A stretch of 64,000 nt of DNA from Diphasiastrum complanatum (Eukaryota > Streptophyta > Lycopodiopsida > Lycopodiales > Lycopodiaceae), in contig CM055098.1 of NCBI GenBank assembly GCA_029204225.1, forward strand, positions 54,432,282 through 54,496,281. Reading direction: 5' to 3'. The notes beneath the pieces were generated by a model. The model was given only the letters and a program-made list of their open reading frames with translations. It was not told the origin of the DNA and made no database searches. A program made the position numbers and the translations under genes. Each line of letters starts with the position of its first letter. Positions within the stretch are counted from its first letter, which is position 1. Positions 1 to 15,136 of this stretch are shown here, one piece after another.

Positions 1-300
1 TCATCTCATCCACTAGCCGTCGACCTCCCACCCTTCTCTCTGATTCACCATCCGCCAAATGGCGCCACTTCTTCAACCTCTAATCCTCCATCTAGCACCA
101 CTCGCCGCCCGACCACCACTACCACCCCTCCTACTGCTTCTGTCACAACTTTCCTACCTGCATCTATTCCACCTATTCCCCCTTCCTCCACTGATGTCCC
201 TGCCACGCGTTCCATTACCATTGCCTCCTCCATTTCCCCCACTTCGGTTGACTCTTCTGTATCCACTCCCCCCATCTCCATCAACCCACAAGAATCTTAG
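1..300 (+). CDS. Ser/Thr/Pro-rich open frame, partial at the left edge
   Basis: A frame open from base 1 to a TAG at 298-300 encodes about 99 residues dominated by Ser, Thr and Pro, with runs of Thr and PP pairs and no recognisable domain. After the stop the same frame continues with similar composition to about 420. Such composition is typical of the linker in plant retrotransposon polyproteins or of a disordered host protein. The polypurine tract 560 bases downstream favours the tail of an LTR element, but nothing here proves coding. No start is visible because it lies outside the window. Confidence 0.3.
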   Translation, partial: SSHPLAVDLPPFSLIHHPPNGATSSTSNPPSSTTRRPTTTTTPPTASVTTFLPASIPPIPPSSTDVPATRSITIASSISPTSVDSSVSTPPISINPQES

Positions 301-856
301 TTGTCTCCCAGGACCCTCAACTTCATGAATGTCATCAACTTCTCACCTCCCACCTCTCCCTCCATCCTCGACACTACTCTCCAATTTCCCATGCCCAACA
401 TTATCCCTTCGGACAAAATGCCCAAAATTTTATAGATTATTTGATTGAGACTATTGCATCCTACATACTAGAGAACTATCTTTATTAAACATATAATTTC
501 CTATATAAAAAAATAAGTGTCTATTTTTTGAAGTCAATATTGTTAACATTTTAGGGAAATCAACTTTTGAAAAAAAACGATAGTCCATTTCTCATACAAT
601 GCCAACTTCTAAGAGCATCTATGAAAGATGAAATATGACACTCTTACATAAAATCTAAGTCAACTTTTGCTCTTTATATTCTACATGATTTTAAACTGAA
701 TTTGTTCTTTCAATCATCAAAAAATAAAATAGATTCATATTTTTTTATCCAAGAGACACAACATTGTGAATGTTTGCACCTTTCCTATGTTTGAGACACA
801 ATTGAAAGTGTAAAGGAGAACTTTTCTAAATTTCATTTTGAGGACATAAACGGTTC
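301..856. other. AT-rich spacer with no gene seen
   Basis: AT-rich DNA with stops in all frames. It lies between the Ser/Thr/Pro-rich frame and a polypurine tract and may be the 3' untranslated part of a retroelement. Confidence 0.4.
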
Positions 857-871
857 AAGTGGGGGGGACAA
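857..871 (+). promoter_or_regulatory. Candidate polypurine tract of an LTR retrotransposon
   Basis: AAGTGGGGGGGACAA sits directly before TGTTATGTCC. A purine run followed by TGTT is the usual 3' LTR junction in plant LTR elements, where it primes plus-strand DNA synthesis. Confidence 0.4.
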
Positions 872-1671
872 TGTTATGTCCATGTCCGATTATAATGACT
901 TGGAATAATCCTTGACATGGGTATTTAGGCCCTCCAATGTCAAGATTATTGATTATGCCTCAGAATCCCACTAAGTTATAAAATCAATAACCTTGTCAGG
1001 ACCTAGGCACTCCTATAATAACATGTGAAGTTGCACATGGCATGGCATCCAAAGGGACTATGAATTCGATTTAGAGTGAGACTAGATTGCATGGGAGTTG
1101 CATGTCGTCATGCATCATGCACATAATATAGTAGACTATATCTACATTTAGAAACAAATTTTGAAAAGGGTTTAGTGACTATAGAAGCTACTTTCACCGT
1201 TTTATTGTTTTGTTCATAGTATTGGCTCTTTAGCATGCTTGCATGAAAAGGAAATAACTACCCTACCTACATAGCCTAATGTCCTCTCATTGGAACAAGT
1301 AATACCAAAAGAGTGAGAAGTAAAGAGCCATATGCCATAATTTTGCACCTTTCCTATGTGAAGCTAGAGGCTTTTTTTTGAATCAAAAGGAATGAATTAT
1401 TTATCTTTTTGGAGAATCAATGTGTACTTTATGGATTTTATTTATTTTATTATATCAAATACTAGAAAAAGTTGGACTCTCTGTACTGGAGATTTTTCTC
1501 ATGTTTTGTTTTTTTATGTACTACATTTTGTTATACGTGGTATGAATATGCTATGAATCTGAGATGCATATTGTAAATTGTAATTGGCCCTCTTTTCTGT
1601 AAGGAATCAGTTGTTCTCAACTCTGTTCCTTTTTAGCCTTCAACTGGCTTCCAATTTTATTTTTTTTTCAT
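872..1671 (+). repeat. Putative 3' LTR, right end uncertain
   Basis: It begins TGTTATGTCC right after the purine tract. A possible end is the TTTTTTCA near 1671, giving TG...CA ends and about 800 bp. The partner LTR lies outside the window, so neither end can be confirmed and no target duplication is seen. Confidence 0.25.
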
Positions 1672-2283
1672 TTGCAATGGAAAATTAAGTTGTTTCCAAT
1701 TTCAAACAAATAATTTTGTGCTGTTTGCGAGTACATATTAATGGACTTTGCTGATTGTTTTGCAGGAAATGGGCAGTCAAGGGTATAGTATGTTGATGAT
1801 AGTACTGGGCTGTCGATCGCCTTCCTCCGTGTGCCGAACCTGGCAGTATGGCCTGGCTTGGCCCCAAGCTCATTCCATAATTGTTAATGTCTACTGATTA
1901 TCATCAAGACAAAATATTTTTATAAGCTATCCATTCTGCATGCAGAATGGACAACAATCACTAAAATAAATACAGACTAAGTCTATTCTGCATGCAATGC
2001 AGAGAGGGCAGCCTATACATAGACCTGTCTCTCAAATTGTATAAGGGTTTTCATATCATTTGTGACTGATAAAAGGGAATAGATAGACAAACTTTATGCG
2101 GTGCCTATTCATAATCAGTTTTAAAGCATTGCTTTTTTGTTCGTTCTACAATCAAGAGTGCACTATATCCATCAGTCTGCAAGAATCACATATAGTGTAT
2201 GATTCTCCTGTACTATGCCAGTGCTGTCAGACAAAACGAATACGTCTGGAGTAGGTTTTGCCACTCCTGCAGACGAATTCTTT
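1672..2283. other. Region downstream of the reductase gene
   Basis: No open frame of note. The part next to 2284 must include the 3' UTR of the minus-strand reductase gene; a polyadenylation site cannot be fixed. CTGCATGCAGAATGG (1937-1951) and ATTCTGCATGCAATGC (1985-2000) are short related motifs. Confidence 0.4.
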
Positions 2284-4047
2284 TCACATCAGGAACCCTT
2301 TTTCTTGTAGACTGATCACAGTATCTTCCAAACACCGCTTAAAAGGCATGAAGTTGAAGCCCAAATCCTTGAGTTTCTGGCTGGAGACTATAAAGGGCTG
2401 AGCTCTTGGCATGATCTCATCAGAACACCTGCTTCGCACCAGGGATGAGAGATTAAATTTTTAACTCCATCTTGCAAATGAACTACCAAAGTAACCACGG
2501 GAAAATGAAACAGTTTAATAGTTCATGAACATTGATATAGAGTCTTACTTTCTGGGCATGGGGTACTGTGGAAACATATCACCAAGGAGATCCACAAGTT
2601 CACCTCTATGCAGCACACGATCTGCACAGAGATATCTACCAGATGCCGATGGGGTTTCATACAGCAAAATCAGAGCTTTGGCCAAATCTCTTACATCTAC
2701 ATAGGCCTGGCAACGATTGACATACGTCTTGGCTGAGCCTGCCAAACAAATGTGTTCAAACGATTCAAGGAAAACGCAGAATGTAGTTCAACTTTCTTGT
2801 AGTAAATCATTTGTCGTTTCATAAAATGCTCCAGCTTGTAAAAGACAGAAGAAGCTCAACGACATTACCTGTCAAATATTTGAGAATGTGGGTGGTGCTG
2901 GCATTCATGGTGGATTGTAGTAAAGGTCCTAACACCACCGATGGGTTCACCACCACCATGTTCAATCTGTTCTGCTTGGCGTACTGCCAAGCTGCCCTCT
3001 CTGCTAACGTTTTGGCGAGACAGTATCCATTCTGCAGCACCACCATCAGATATATTAACCCTTGCTGATAGTTGATGTACTTTTCCTGTAAGAGCTGATG
3101 AGAATTTCCATGCCTGCCACGTAGAGTTGCTCCCAGGAAAGCATAGGAAAATACTAGCCCAGTTTCCAATGTAGTCAAGAGATTAATGTTCCACAAGATT
3201 AACGGCCTATTCGAAATACTTGAAAGATATGTTGGGTGCATGAGGATTTGATGTACCTGGGTAGCTTGGAGATAGTCAATGTCACTCCAGCAATCTTCAT
3301 TCACAACTTCGTGTAGGGGTCTGCTGGGATCCATGTAGACTGCACCTATTGATGATGTTACCACCACTCGTGTAACTCTGCTTTCAGAGCAAGCTTTCAA
3401 TACGTTTATGGTACCGGATATGGCAGCTTCCTGTAGGATCAGAACTTTCCTTATGTCTACTTGAGTAGCAAGAGAGAAATTTTGTTCATGTCTAAGCTGA
3501 AAAGCATGCAAGTAGAATTTACTTTCTGGAATTCCAAGTCATAATTGAGAGAGAGAGAGAGAGAGACCTGAATGAGGCCGAAATTCTCGATGACAGGGCA
3601 TGCCGTGTGAAACACACCGTCACATCCTTTGATGGCATTGTTTATGCTTTCGTAGTCGGTTATGTCTGCTCTTAAAAGCACCAACCGATCATCCGCACCT
3701 GCAAAGCTCCTTAGATGTGCATTCTTTTCGTCATCTGCAAAAAATGCAAGTGTCAATTCTGCTATTCGCAGACCTTCTCTTCCTTGGGTGGTTCATGAAA
3801 TGATGGTTCTAGATCTGTAACAGTACATAAGATAATTTTATCAAAGACTACAGATTCACGTTCGGATATCTGTGTTGCGCAATTAAACCTCTGTAACCAC
3901 TGAAAGCTGATAGGAAGAAGCTGTACCAGGATTTCTTACGGTGCCACGAACAGTATATCCACGTTCCAGTAGAAGCTTTACAAGCCAAGATGCTATGAAG
4001 CCTCCAGCGCCTGTCACACATACAGTTTCAATAGTTTGAACTGTCAT
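2284..4047 (-). CDS. Cinnamoyl-CoA reductase-like protein (extended SDR), six exons
   Basis: Exons read 4047-3927, 3734-3568, 3430-3257, 3031-2869, 2738-2549 and 2428-2284. All five introns are GT-AG and the 960 bases encode 319 residues without a stop. The N-terminus has the Rossmann nucleotide loop GAGGFIAS (Gly13, Gly16, Ala19), and Arg38 suits NADPH. Ser123 (in TSSIGAVYM), Tyr157 and Lys161 form the catalytic set. The C-terminus (KLKDLGF, then LQEKGF) is typical of cinnamoyl-CoA reductases, which reduce hydroxycinnamoyl-CoA esters to aldehydes in lignin and phenylpropanoid synthesis in the cytosol. The signature NWYCYGK of genuine CCRs is NGYCLAK here, so a CCR-like enzyme with another or broader substrate is safer than a monolignol CCR. 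The ATG is chosen because it precedes the Rossmann strand by eight residues, as usual in the family. The gene looks intact. Confidence 0.9.
3547..3566. repeat. (GA)10 microsatellite in reductase intron 2
   Basis: On the coding (minus) strand the intron opens GTCTCTCTCT, so the repeat merges with the 5' splice site of exon 2. This may weaken the donor because the usual GTAAG is missing. Confidence 0.9.
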
Positions 4048-5046
4048 CTTCGATTCTTCTCTGTGGGAAGAGCAATGCTAGTCCTTTGCCTTATTTCTGC
4101 AATTTGGCTCCTTCAATCTAACAGTATCAATCACCTGCGCATATTGTAGATATGGCGTTGCAGTGAGATTAACCGTATTACTGGATGAAAGGGTGAACAA
4201 GAGCTGCAATGAGATTCACTCTAGTGAGTTATACATTGGCATTTTCAAAATACCAATATCTTGAAAAAGCACTGCCATACTCTTGCATTACTGAACAAAA
4301 GCATTAAGGTTAATTTAGAGTTCCTAGATACTTGACATGATCAAATTTTGCTTTGCGTGAATGGTCTTCATAGCAGCTTCTAGCAGACATGCATCCTTGC
4401 AGTTTTCTATACCGTAACAACCTAGTTGAGAGCCGAGCTCTTGATAATTTTGAAAGACCATCTAGCAGCATAATTGCACTGGATATTTAACTACTGAATA
4501 TATACAACAAGATCAAGAATGCAAATTCAAAAGAGGGTATAGTTGCAATTTACAAGAGGTCCAGCTGCAGAAAATATCCAGTGCTATCCAAGGACTTGGA
4601 AGTTTTGGTTTGTTGTAACTTGTAACACAAACCCGCCTTCAGTACAGTGCCGATTCAGAATCAGGTTCCTGGTTACAGTTGCTAGGGATAGCTGTGACAC
4701 ATCTGAGAAATGAATGTGAGACACTGAGAAAATTTATATAGGATTGATACCGAATGTTGTGAATCAGGCAAGCTGTCAGTATGATCAGAGACGTCTCACG
4801 TTTAACTTACTTTATATATGGTGAAACGAGCAGCCTATACACCTATATGTCGCAAAGAACATTGACAGAAATTACTAGTTGAAACCTTAGAGGCTGGAGC
4901 TGCTATATGTGTAATGAATCAATGTGAAGCTGGTGGGAACCACAAAAGTTGAAGAAATATATATATAGAATGTAGATGAAACACATGTGAATTTAGTGAA
5001 CTTGCATTCTCATGCAGCCCAGGTAGAATATTGAGGCAATAAGAGT

Positions 5047-5049
<3 letters not shown>
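4048..5049 (-). promoter_or_regulatory. Upstream region of the reductase gene with candidate TATA boxes
   Basis: On the minus strand TATATAAAT lies at 4740-4732 and CATATATAAA at 4820-4811. Either could direct transcription, giving a leader of about 650-750 bases or one with an intron. The choice is inference. No other gene is visible here. Confidence 0.25.

Positions 5050-5082
<33 letters not shown>
5050..5082. repeat. (GA)n microsatellite
   Basis: Uninterrupted AG/GA dinucleotides of about 33 bases. Confidence 0.95.
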
Positions 5083-8713
<3,631 letters not shown>

Positions 8714-8731
8714 CCACATCTAATACCAACA

Positions 8732-8743
8732 TGGTATCAGAGC
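8732..8743 (+). promoter_or_regulatory. Copia primer-binding site (initiator Met tRNA), family F
   Basis: TGGTATCAGAGC is the canonical complement of the 3' end of initiator methionine tRNA. It follows ATACCAACA, a plausible LTR end. Weaker copies lie at 8780-8791 and 8855-8866. Confidence 0.75.
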
Positions 8744-9009
8744 ATATGGTTTATCTTATCCCAACATTTGATACCAGCATGCTATTAGAGCAGTCCGAAG
8801 CTTTGATATCAAAAAGCATATGGGTTTATCTAATCCCAACATTTGATACCAACATGGTGTTAGAGCAGACATCAGAGCATTCTTGAACTTCGATTCAATA
8901 AGCATAAATTATTATAACTTCTCCTCTGGTATAGCGTAAGCATTCACTAACTACTTTTCAATCATTAAGTTCATTCTATTATTTGCATTTACTTGTCTTG
9001 AATCTCCAC

Positions 9010-9448
9010 ATGGATCCACAATCAAAAGTTGCTCTGCTGATCATAGACAACTGGAAGGTCCAAACTATCATGAAGTACGTGTTGATGGCCAAGGAGCTTA
9101 GTCATGGCGTTGAACTACTTCCATGTGCTGATGAGCAAGTCATATCTAAATGGAAGCTCATGGATGATAAGACTTGTGTCTTAATCATCCTAGATGTATC
9201 AAACACATAGATAAGCCACATCAGACAAGCCTAATCTTCTAATAACACTTGGGATATTCTCAACACACTATATGAAGTGAGAGATGCCACTTCAAAGTTG
9301 CATCTGAGGAAGTTCTTTTGTCTTAGAATGTCAGAAGGCGATTCTATCCAGAATTATATTAACTAATTCAAGACTCTACTGGAGAAAATGGCAGTGATTG
9401 GTTCGGTCATTGAGGACTTTGATGTAGTGATGACCTTACTATCTAGCT
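9010..9448 (+). pseudogene. Copia gag remnant, family F
   Basis: The frame from ATG 9010 resembles the N-terminal part of Copia Gag, the particle-forming protein of these elements. It shows the order DNWKVQTIMKYVL, NNTWDIL, LYEVRDA and IQNYIN. It is broken by stops at about 9208, 9229 and 9364. At 9448 it is cut off by an LTR of family A, just after ATGACCTTACTATCTAGC, where a further Gag segment would be expected. No zinc knuckle or pol follows. Confidence 0.65.
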
Positions 9449-10278
9449 GTTAGAATTGGCAAAAGCTAACTTGATCAAATCTTGTAAATACCATAATGAC
9501 TTGTACCTATTATCATTAGACATGTGTGGAGCCTGTTCCCATGTGTGAAATATATGCCCAAGTCGTTTAGATAGATCATATAGGTTGTACAGCTCATTTA
9601 ATTTGGAAACTAGTGGTTAAATTGTCCAAAAACTAGTTTAGTAGTACTATGCCACTTGGCACCTTCTAGTGGTAGAAAATGCTATATCACATGGGTAGGA
9701 GTGGTCTCCCACATGTGAAATGTCAAGCATAAAGTTCAGATCCATTGTATATGGATCTCATTTGAGTCAAATGTCAAATCTCCTAGATTGTAGGAGTTAT
9801 CTCCTAGATTGTAGAAGGTCAACACTAGCCACCAATGATGATGTGGCAAATTAGTAGAATCTTAGCCAAAGTGGATATGGATAAGCACTACGAGCTATCT
9901 TACACGTGCTGGTATGGCTTAGAGAGAGATTATGAAGATTTTGTATATCATCCATGTGAGATCCATTTGAAGGCTAATGATGAGAAACATTGATTTGGGA
10001 GCAATCTTGGTGTTTTCACTCTCTTATGCATGTTCTTTGTAAATGAATGCTTAGAATCTATCAAGTACACATATTTTCTGTTAGAAGGTCGTAAAGTGGC
10101 TATACTTCACACGTGTTAAGCCTTTGGATCATGGTTGTTCTTGCTTGGATATATAGAAATTGCCAAGTAGAAGCTAGATTTGGATGCTAATTTTGATATA
10201 GATCAAGTTTCCAAGCTTCCAATCACTCTTATTGATCATATGTAGATCAAATTGAGTCCATTACTCTGAAATTTCACA
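9449..10278 (+). repeat. Copia family A LTR (TG...CA), inserted in a family F gag
   Basis: It starts TGTTAGAATT and ends TTTCACA, followed at once by a primer-binding site. Long stretches match the LTRs at 17230-17561 and 22136-22720, e.g. CTAATGATGAGAAACATTG and TTGATATAGATCAAG. It contains CTTCACACGTGTTAAG at 10105-10120. At 830 bp it is longer than the LTRs of the 17-22 kb element. No second LTR follows, so this is a 5' LTR with truncated interior. Confidence 0.8.
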
Positions 10279-10290
10279 TGGTATCAGAGC
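10279..10290 (+). promoter_or_regulatory. Primer-binding site, family A copy 1
   Basis: TGGTATCAGAGC abuts the LTR end. The next ~90 bases match the leader of the 17-kb element (17562 on), then the similarity ends. Confidence 0.85.
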
Positions 10291-12499
10291 CAAGTCTAAG
10301 AGCTTTGATAATGATCCAAATCTCTTCATTTTGCACAAAGAATTGGTGCCAAAATCAATTATCACTAGAGTGAGCCACCTTTGAACCGTGCTACTATACA
10401 TAAGAGGCCAAATGCCACTGAAGTACATGTGTATGCTTCATGCACTCTTTGTATATCTTGAAATAAGAAAGGGTGGTCTCTCAGGTCACTTTTATTTGTG
10501 GTAAGTTTTTGTAAACAACAATTTTTGTTATTCGAATATAAATAGTTTGTACAGGTGTGAGTACCAATAAAAACATGCTTCATCAATCATGTAAAATATA
10601 TGCACAAACACATGATGCCAAAAATGATAAAACCACTTAGAAATGCCACTATTGGAAATTTTGACTTTTTCACCAATGACTAAAATTTCCAATCACTTTC
10701 AAAATTCTGAGAGAATTTTACCAGTTGACTATAATGTAATTCTAAAAGACCATCATGAAAAGGGTAAATATACACCCTCAATCTTCAATGGTATTGAGTG
10801 ATTGTGGTAGATATGAAGATAAGAAATATGATTAATTTATAGAGTCAAAAAGAAATATTCTTGCCTTTAAAAAAAAATGAGAGGGATATTTTATTTTGAA
10901 AAACTGTACAATGTAATGTTGAAGGGCTAGTAGAGTAAAGAGTGGTTGTGAAAAGGTTGATACACAAATTTAACTTTTTTGAGAAATTTGCTACTACTTT
11001 TTGATCCCAACCTCTTCAATATACTGATTCACTATTTCATAGTCCTCAACATCCATCATAGTCATGCAAATTTCCCATGATAATCAACTTTTAGTATCTG
11101 AAGGATCATCATATCCTATGTCATTTTCCCCAAGCAACAATTTTCTAGATTAATCCTAAAGATAAAAAGATTAAAGAAAGTAATTATCAGTTGAAATAGT
11201 TACTTCATACTATCCATTATGGGAGCTCATCTAATAAAAATTAGCGCAATGCTATGATCTACAACTACTCGAACATGTATCAAGTTTGTTGGTTTTGTCA
11301 TCTTTAACTAAAAACCAATCAACAACTTCATCCACTATAATCTATGATTAGCTACCTTCAATTGTTATCCCTTGCCTAGATATTTTGTTAGGGTTTATGT
11401 CTTGCCAGCTAGCAAGGGAAAAAAAATTGCAAGGAAAAAAGAATTGCTCTCAAGCTCTACTCTAGAGCTGGACGACAAGTTTTTTTTGCCCTGTCAGCAA
11501 TCTGACATGGCATAAACAATCATATTGTAGTTGTGCTCATTGACGAGATGAGCTAAAAGCAAAACAAATTTGTCCTGCTACGATCTAGATCATTGATAGG
11601 GCAAAGTTTTAAGCTATTTATTCATCATTGTTTACCAGTTATTAAAGTGGTTTTGAATAAGAAACAAACGATCTACCTGCCAATTTTGGGCACACGCGAT
11701 CTTTTTCATGTGTTGGCATTTCCTTCATGTGATATGGCATAGATAGAATTTGGAAAGTTCATCGATCACCTTTTGCCTGTTAGTCTTCATTTGAAAATAA
11801 TAAAACCTTTTTATATGGCCTCAAATCTCATTACATCCTCTTCATTTCTGGATATTGCAATTTTCTTACTCTGTGTTAAAAAATAATAAAACTTGTTTAT
11901 ATGGCTTCAAATCTCGTTTCGTCATTTTCATTTTGGATTTGTAATTTCACATGTTGTTGTTGTTGCATCAACTTTAAATTTTTCTTAATCGAAACTCTAA
12001 ACATGGCTATTTAAAAATACAAAGATAAAAAACTCGCTATACTCACAAATTATTACGCGCAAATTGTCCAACCCCTTTAAATTTTAAGTGAGGAGAGAGA
12101 ACAAAGGCCCACCAAGCTTATGTTTTGAAGAGTGGGTATCTACTTACTGGGTGAAAGGTGTAAATCCAAAGCAACTTTCTAAGTAGAGACTTTACTGAAT
12201 CAAAGATGCTACAAGGTTTTCTAACAATAATAAACTTTTAACTAGAAAAGCTAAAATAAACATGCATTTGTATGAAAGGAAAATAGATTGCGAAGGGCTA
12301 GGAAAGTTTCAAAATGCAAGCTAAGAGGGAGATGGGACAAGGGAGAGAGAAGAACATGAACGGAGAAGAGAGCAGGAATATTGCGGAACAGCTCTCCCGT
12401 TCTAATCAGCTGCTAAATGCAAAAATAGTCTAATAGACAGCTTATGTGTTCTAATTGCCCAACAGGATCTTAAAAATTAATTCATACTCTAAAACAAGA
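10291..12499. other. Non-coding region
   Basis: The first ~90 bases are family A leader. The rest is AT-rich with no supported gene. It includes the inverted dispersed repeat at 12076-12150. Confidence 0.4.
12076..12150 (-). repeat. Dispersed repeat, inverse copy of 5418-5492
   Basis: See the partner at 5418-5492; orientation is opposite and flanks are unrelated. Confidence 0.7.
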
Positions 12500-12890
12500 G
12501 TACAGTCCATGGAAGAGATTAGAGATTATTTGTATGTGGTACTATTGAAATCAGATTCAACGTGAAGTATAGTTCTGAAACAAACGGAAGAGCAGTATGA
12601 TAGTGCGAGTTCCTCAGGCATCAAAGACGGCCATCGTCTGATCAGAAACTGAGGAGTCTTAGACGACCATGTTCTAATCAGAGTGAGTAAACAAGCGCGA
12701 TCAAACAGCAATGAAAGTGCATTCAATCACAACAAGCATTCATCTATGTTGTTGTACACAGATAAAAGCAAGTTGCTGCTATATTACATTGAAGCACAAT
12801 ACACAATTACAACAAAAAATGACGACGTAATTGGGATGTCAAATAATGTGTCTCATGGACGGAGCAACCACTAATTTGTGCTTGGACGAT

Positions 12891-12900
12891 CTATTTATAG
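12891..12900 (-). promoter_or_regulatory. TATA box in the Copia H LTR
   Basis: CTATAAATAG on the minus strand, about 890 bases from the U3 start, with no coding frame nearby. Confidence 0.5.
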
Positions 12901-13130
12901 ATTTCATCCGTGTATTAATTACATTGAATGCTTGTCACCTAATTAGAAAAGCCGTTGTACTTGGAAGTATATGGCTTTTGTGACAACTATACATAGTATA
13001 TACTGTCAACAATTTAGCATCGTTCATGCAGACGAGAACGTCACTGATTCTCTCACTTCGCATTTCACGTGAATTGGTTTTCTCTCACTTTGCAAATTTT
13101 GAGAAGTGACTGGGAATGTTCCTCGTTCAA

Positions 13131-13400
13131 AATAGATGACCTTCAACGTTTTCTCTCTCTTTGGGATTTTGCGAAAAAAGCCGAAGGTGCCCTTAAGAAG
13201 GTGAAGGTGCCCTTGAAACAGTTTAACTTATGAAAATAGATGACCTTCGGGAATTTTCTCTCTCTTCGCATTTTTGCGAAAAAAGCCAAAAGTGTTAAAA
13301 ACAGTTAAACTTTTGAACTGCACAAGTTAAACTTTTGAACTATGCAAGTGTTGCATTTCGGGGAAATGCGAAAAAGCCAAAGTTGTTGAAAACATAGTTC
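13131..13400 (-). repeat. Tandem repeats in U3 of Copia H
   Basis: AATAGATGACCTTC followed by a CT run and ATTTTGCGAAAAAAGCC occurs at 13131 and 13234. A partial third copy (AATGCGAAAAAGCCAAAG) lies near 13365. U3 tandem repeats in Copia elements are known to carry enhancer activity; that role here is inference. Confidence 0.65.
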
Positions 13401-13803
13401 ATTTCTACAGACTGTCGTGACACTTAGAGTGTTTTTGCAAACTGTCGCAAAAGTAATGTATACAGACTTTTTCTAAATGCTAATTTCGTGGAAGTCCTTG
13501 AAGATGGCCAAGTCTTCAATGACTTCAAATAATTGAACTTAACATCTAAACTTGAAATTATGACAAGATTGGTTACCCTTTGCTAGAGATCAACCAGAAG
13601 CCCGTTGTAGACGTTCTTCAAATAAATTGGTTGTCTAAGTTTGTGAATCCTGCAAGTATGAGATGAGCAGACGTAGAACCAAAGTTGGTTTCACCTAACC
13701 CTAGATCAATGATCAATAAATGTGCAGGAAGAATAATGAAATAGAAATTAGTCATTCACCAAGGAGAAAACTGTGGGCTTAATTTCCAACAGTCCCCCTT
13801 AAG

Positions 13804-15136
13804 GTCACAGTTGGTGTCTTGGTATCTTCGTCGGGTTCAGCATGTTGAAGAACTTTTGCTCCTTGATCCTGGGAAGCGCTTTGGTGAAGATTTCTGCAAC
13901 CATTTTTGTTGTGGAGCAGTATTGAAGGATCACTTGCCCTGAGAAAACTTTCTCTTGAATGAAATGATTGGATTTCTATGTGCTTGGATTTGCCATGAAA
14001 TCTGGGATTTAGTGACAGTGAAATATAGCTCAAGTTGTCACACATAATGGTGGTAGCATTAAACTGAGTGTGACGTAAGTCGTGAAGTAATAACCTGATC
14101 CATACAACCTCTTTTGAAGCTTGACATATTGCAATGTACTCTACATCTGTCGAAGAAAGCGCAACTGATTTTTGCTTCCTTGAGTTCCATAAAATCGGTC
14201 CCCCTGCCAAATAGAAACAGACTCCGGAGATAGATTTTCTGGTAGAGACTGTTCCTCCCCAATCTGAGTCAGAGTAGCCTCGCAGGACGAGTGGGTCGAT
14301 AGCATTTCTATCATAACATAAAATGTGGTCTAAACTTCTCTAAATATATCTCATCACTCTCTTTAATGCTTTCCAATGAGAGATCCTAGGATTAGACATG
14401 AATTGACTTAACGTGCTAACAGTATATGCTAAATCTGGTCTAGTCAACAGCATTGTATACATTAGAGATCCGATTAGTGAATGATAAGGGTACTTCACTA
14501 AGTCGAGTACTTCATTATCAGTCTCAGCACAAGAAGGTTTAGTCAATACTATACTTGGATCCATTGGGGTATCAATTGGTTTGCAATCAGACATATGAAA
14601 CTTTTCTAAAATGTCTTTTAGATATGTCTGCTGGCTAAGATAGATCTTCTTCTGAAGTCTATCTCTAGTAATGTGAATTCCTAGCAAAGAATGAACAGCT
14701 CCTAAATCAGTCATGTCAAATTCCTTTGATAGATCACTCTTAGTAGTGTGCAGAAGAGAAGTGTCGTTAGACAAAATAAATGCATCATCTATGTAAAGAG
14801 CTATGTGAACTGAATTGGTGCCTATATGCTTTGATTAAACATTACAGTCAGCTGAAGTGTTTGCAAATCCTAATTGAATGAGATAAGAGTTGATTCTATC
14901 GAACCATGCTCTTGCGGCCTGTTTCAGACCGTAGATTACATTGTGCAGCTTGCACACTTTGTGTTCTTGGCCTTTGATTTTGAATCCTTCTGGTTGGAAG
15001 GTGTACAGCTCCTCTTCGACAGCGGCCATTGAGAAATGTTGTCTTGACATCCATTTGGTGCATTTCGAGGTCTTCCGCGGCTGCTAATGCAATTAGAGTT
15101 CTGATTGACTGCATCTTGATGACATGACTAAAAATT
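13804..15136 (-). pseudogene. Copia H reverse transcriptase and RNase H, broken
   Basis: Read on the minus strand. RT pieces end near 14835 with YGLKQAARAWFDRI and the catalytic LYIDDAF near 14800. The thumb segment (14774-14340) has LLGIHITRD and PMDPS. RNase H follows with SDWGG, LSSTDVEYIA and KHIEIQ. The frame changes near 15050, 14830, 14270 and 13960, and a stop lies near 14832. The RNase H C-terminus (EIFTKALPR) is in a different frame from its start. Together these make the element inactive. Confidence 0.85.

Larger units (their letters stand above)
12500..13791 (-). repeat. Putative 3' LTR of Copia H
   Basis: On the minus strand the LTR starts TGTTGGAAATTAAGCCC at 13791, immediately after the purine run AAGGGGGAC. 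A TATA box CTATAAATAG lies at 12900-12891. Upstream of it, in U3, a ~103-base unit with TTTTGCGAAAAAAGCC is repeated (13131-13400). The left limit near 12500 is a guess because the partner LTR is missing. Confidence 0.5.

Noticed and set aside
2811-3068. 85-codon plus-strand frame
   Set aside because: Antisense shadow of reductase exon 4.
9701-9780. Repeated CACATGTG motifs considered as a CRISPR-like or operator array
   Set aside because: Spacing is irregular and the motifs are scattered through family A LTRs; a plant genome would not hold CRISPR.
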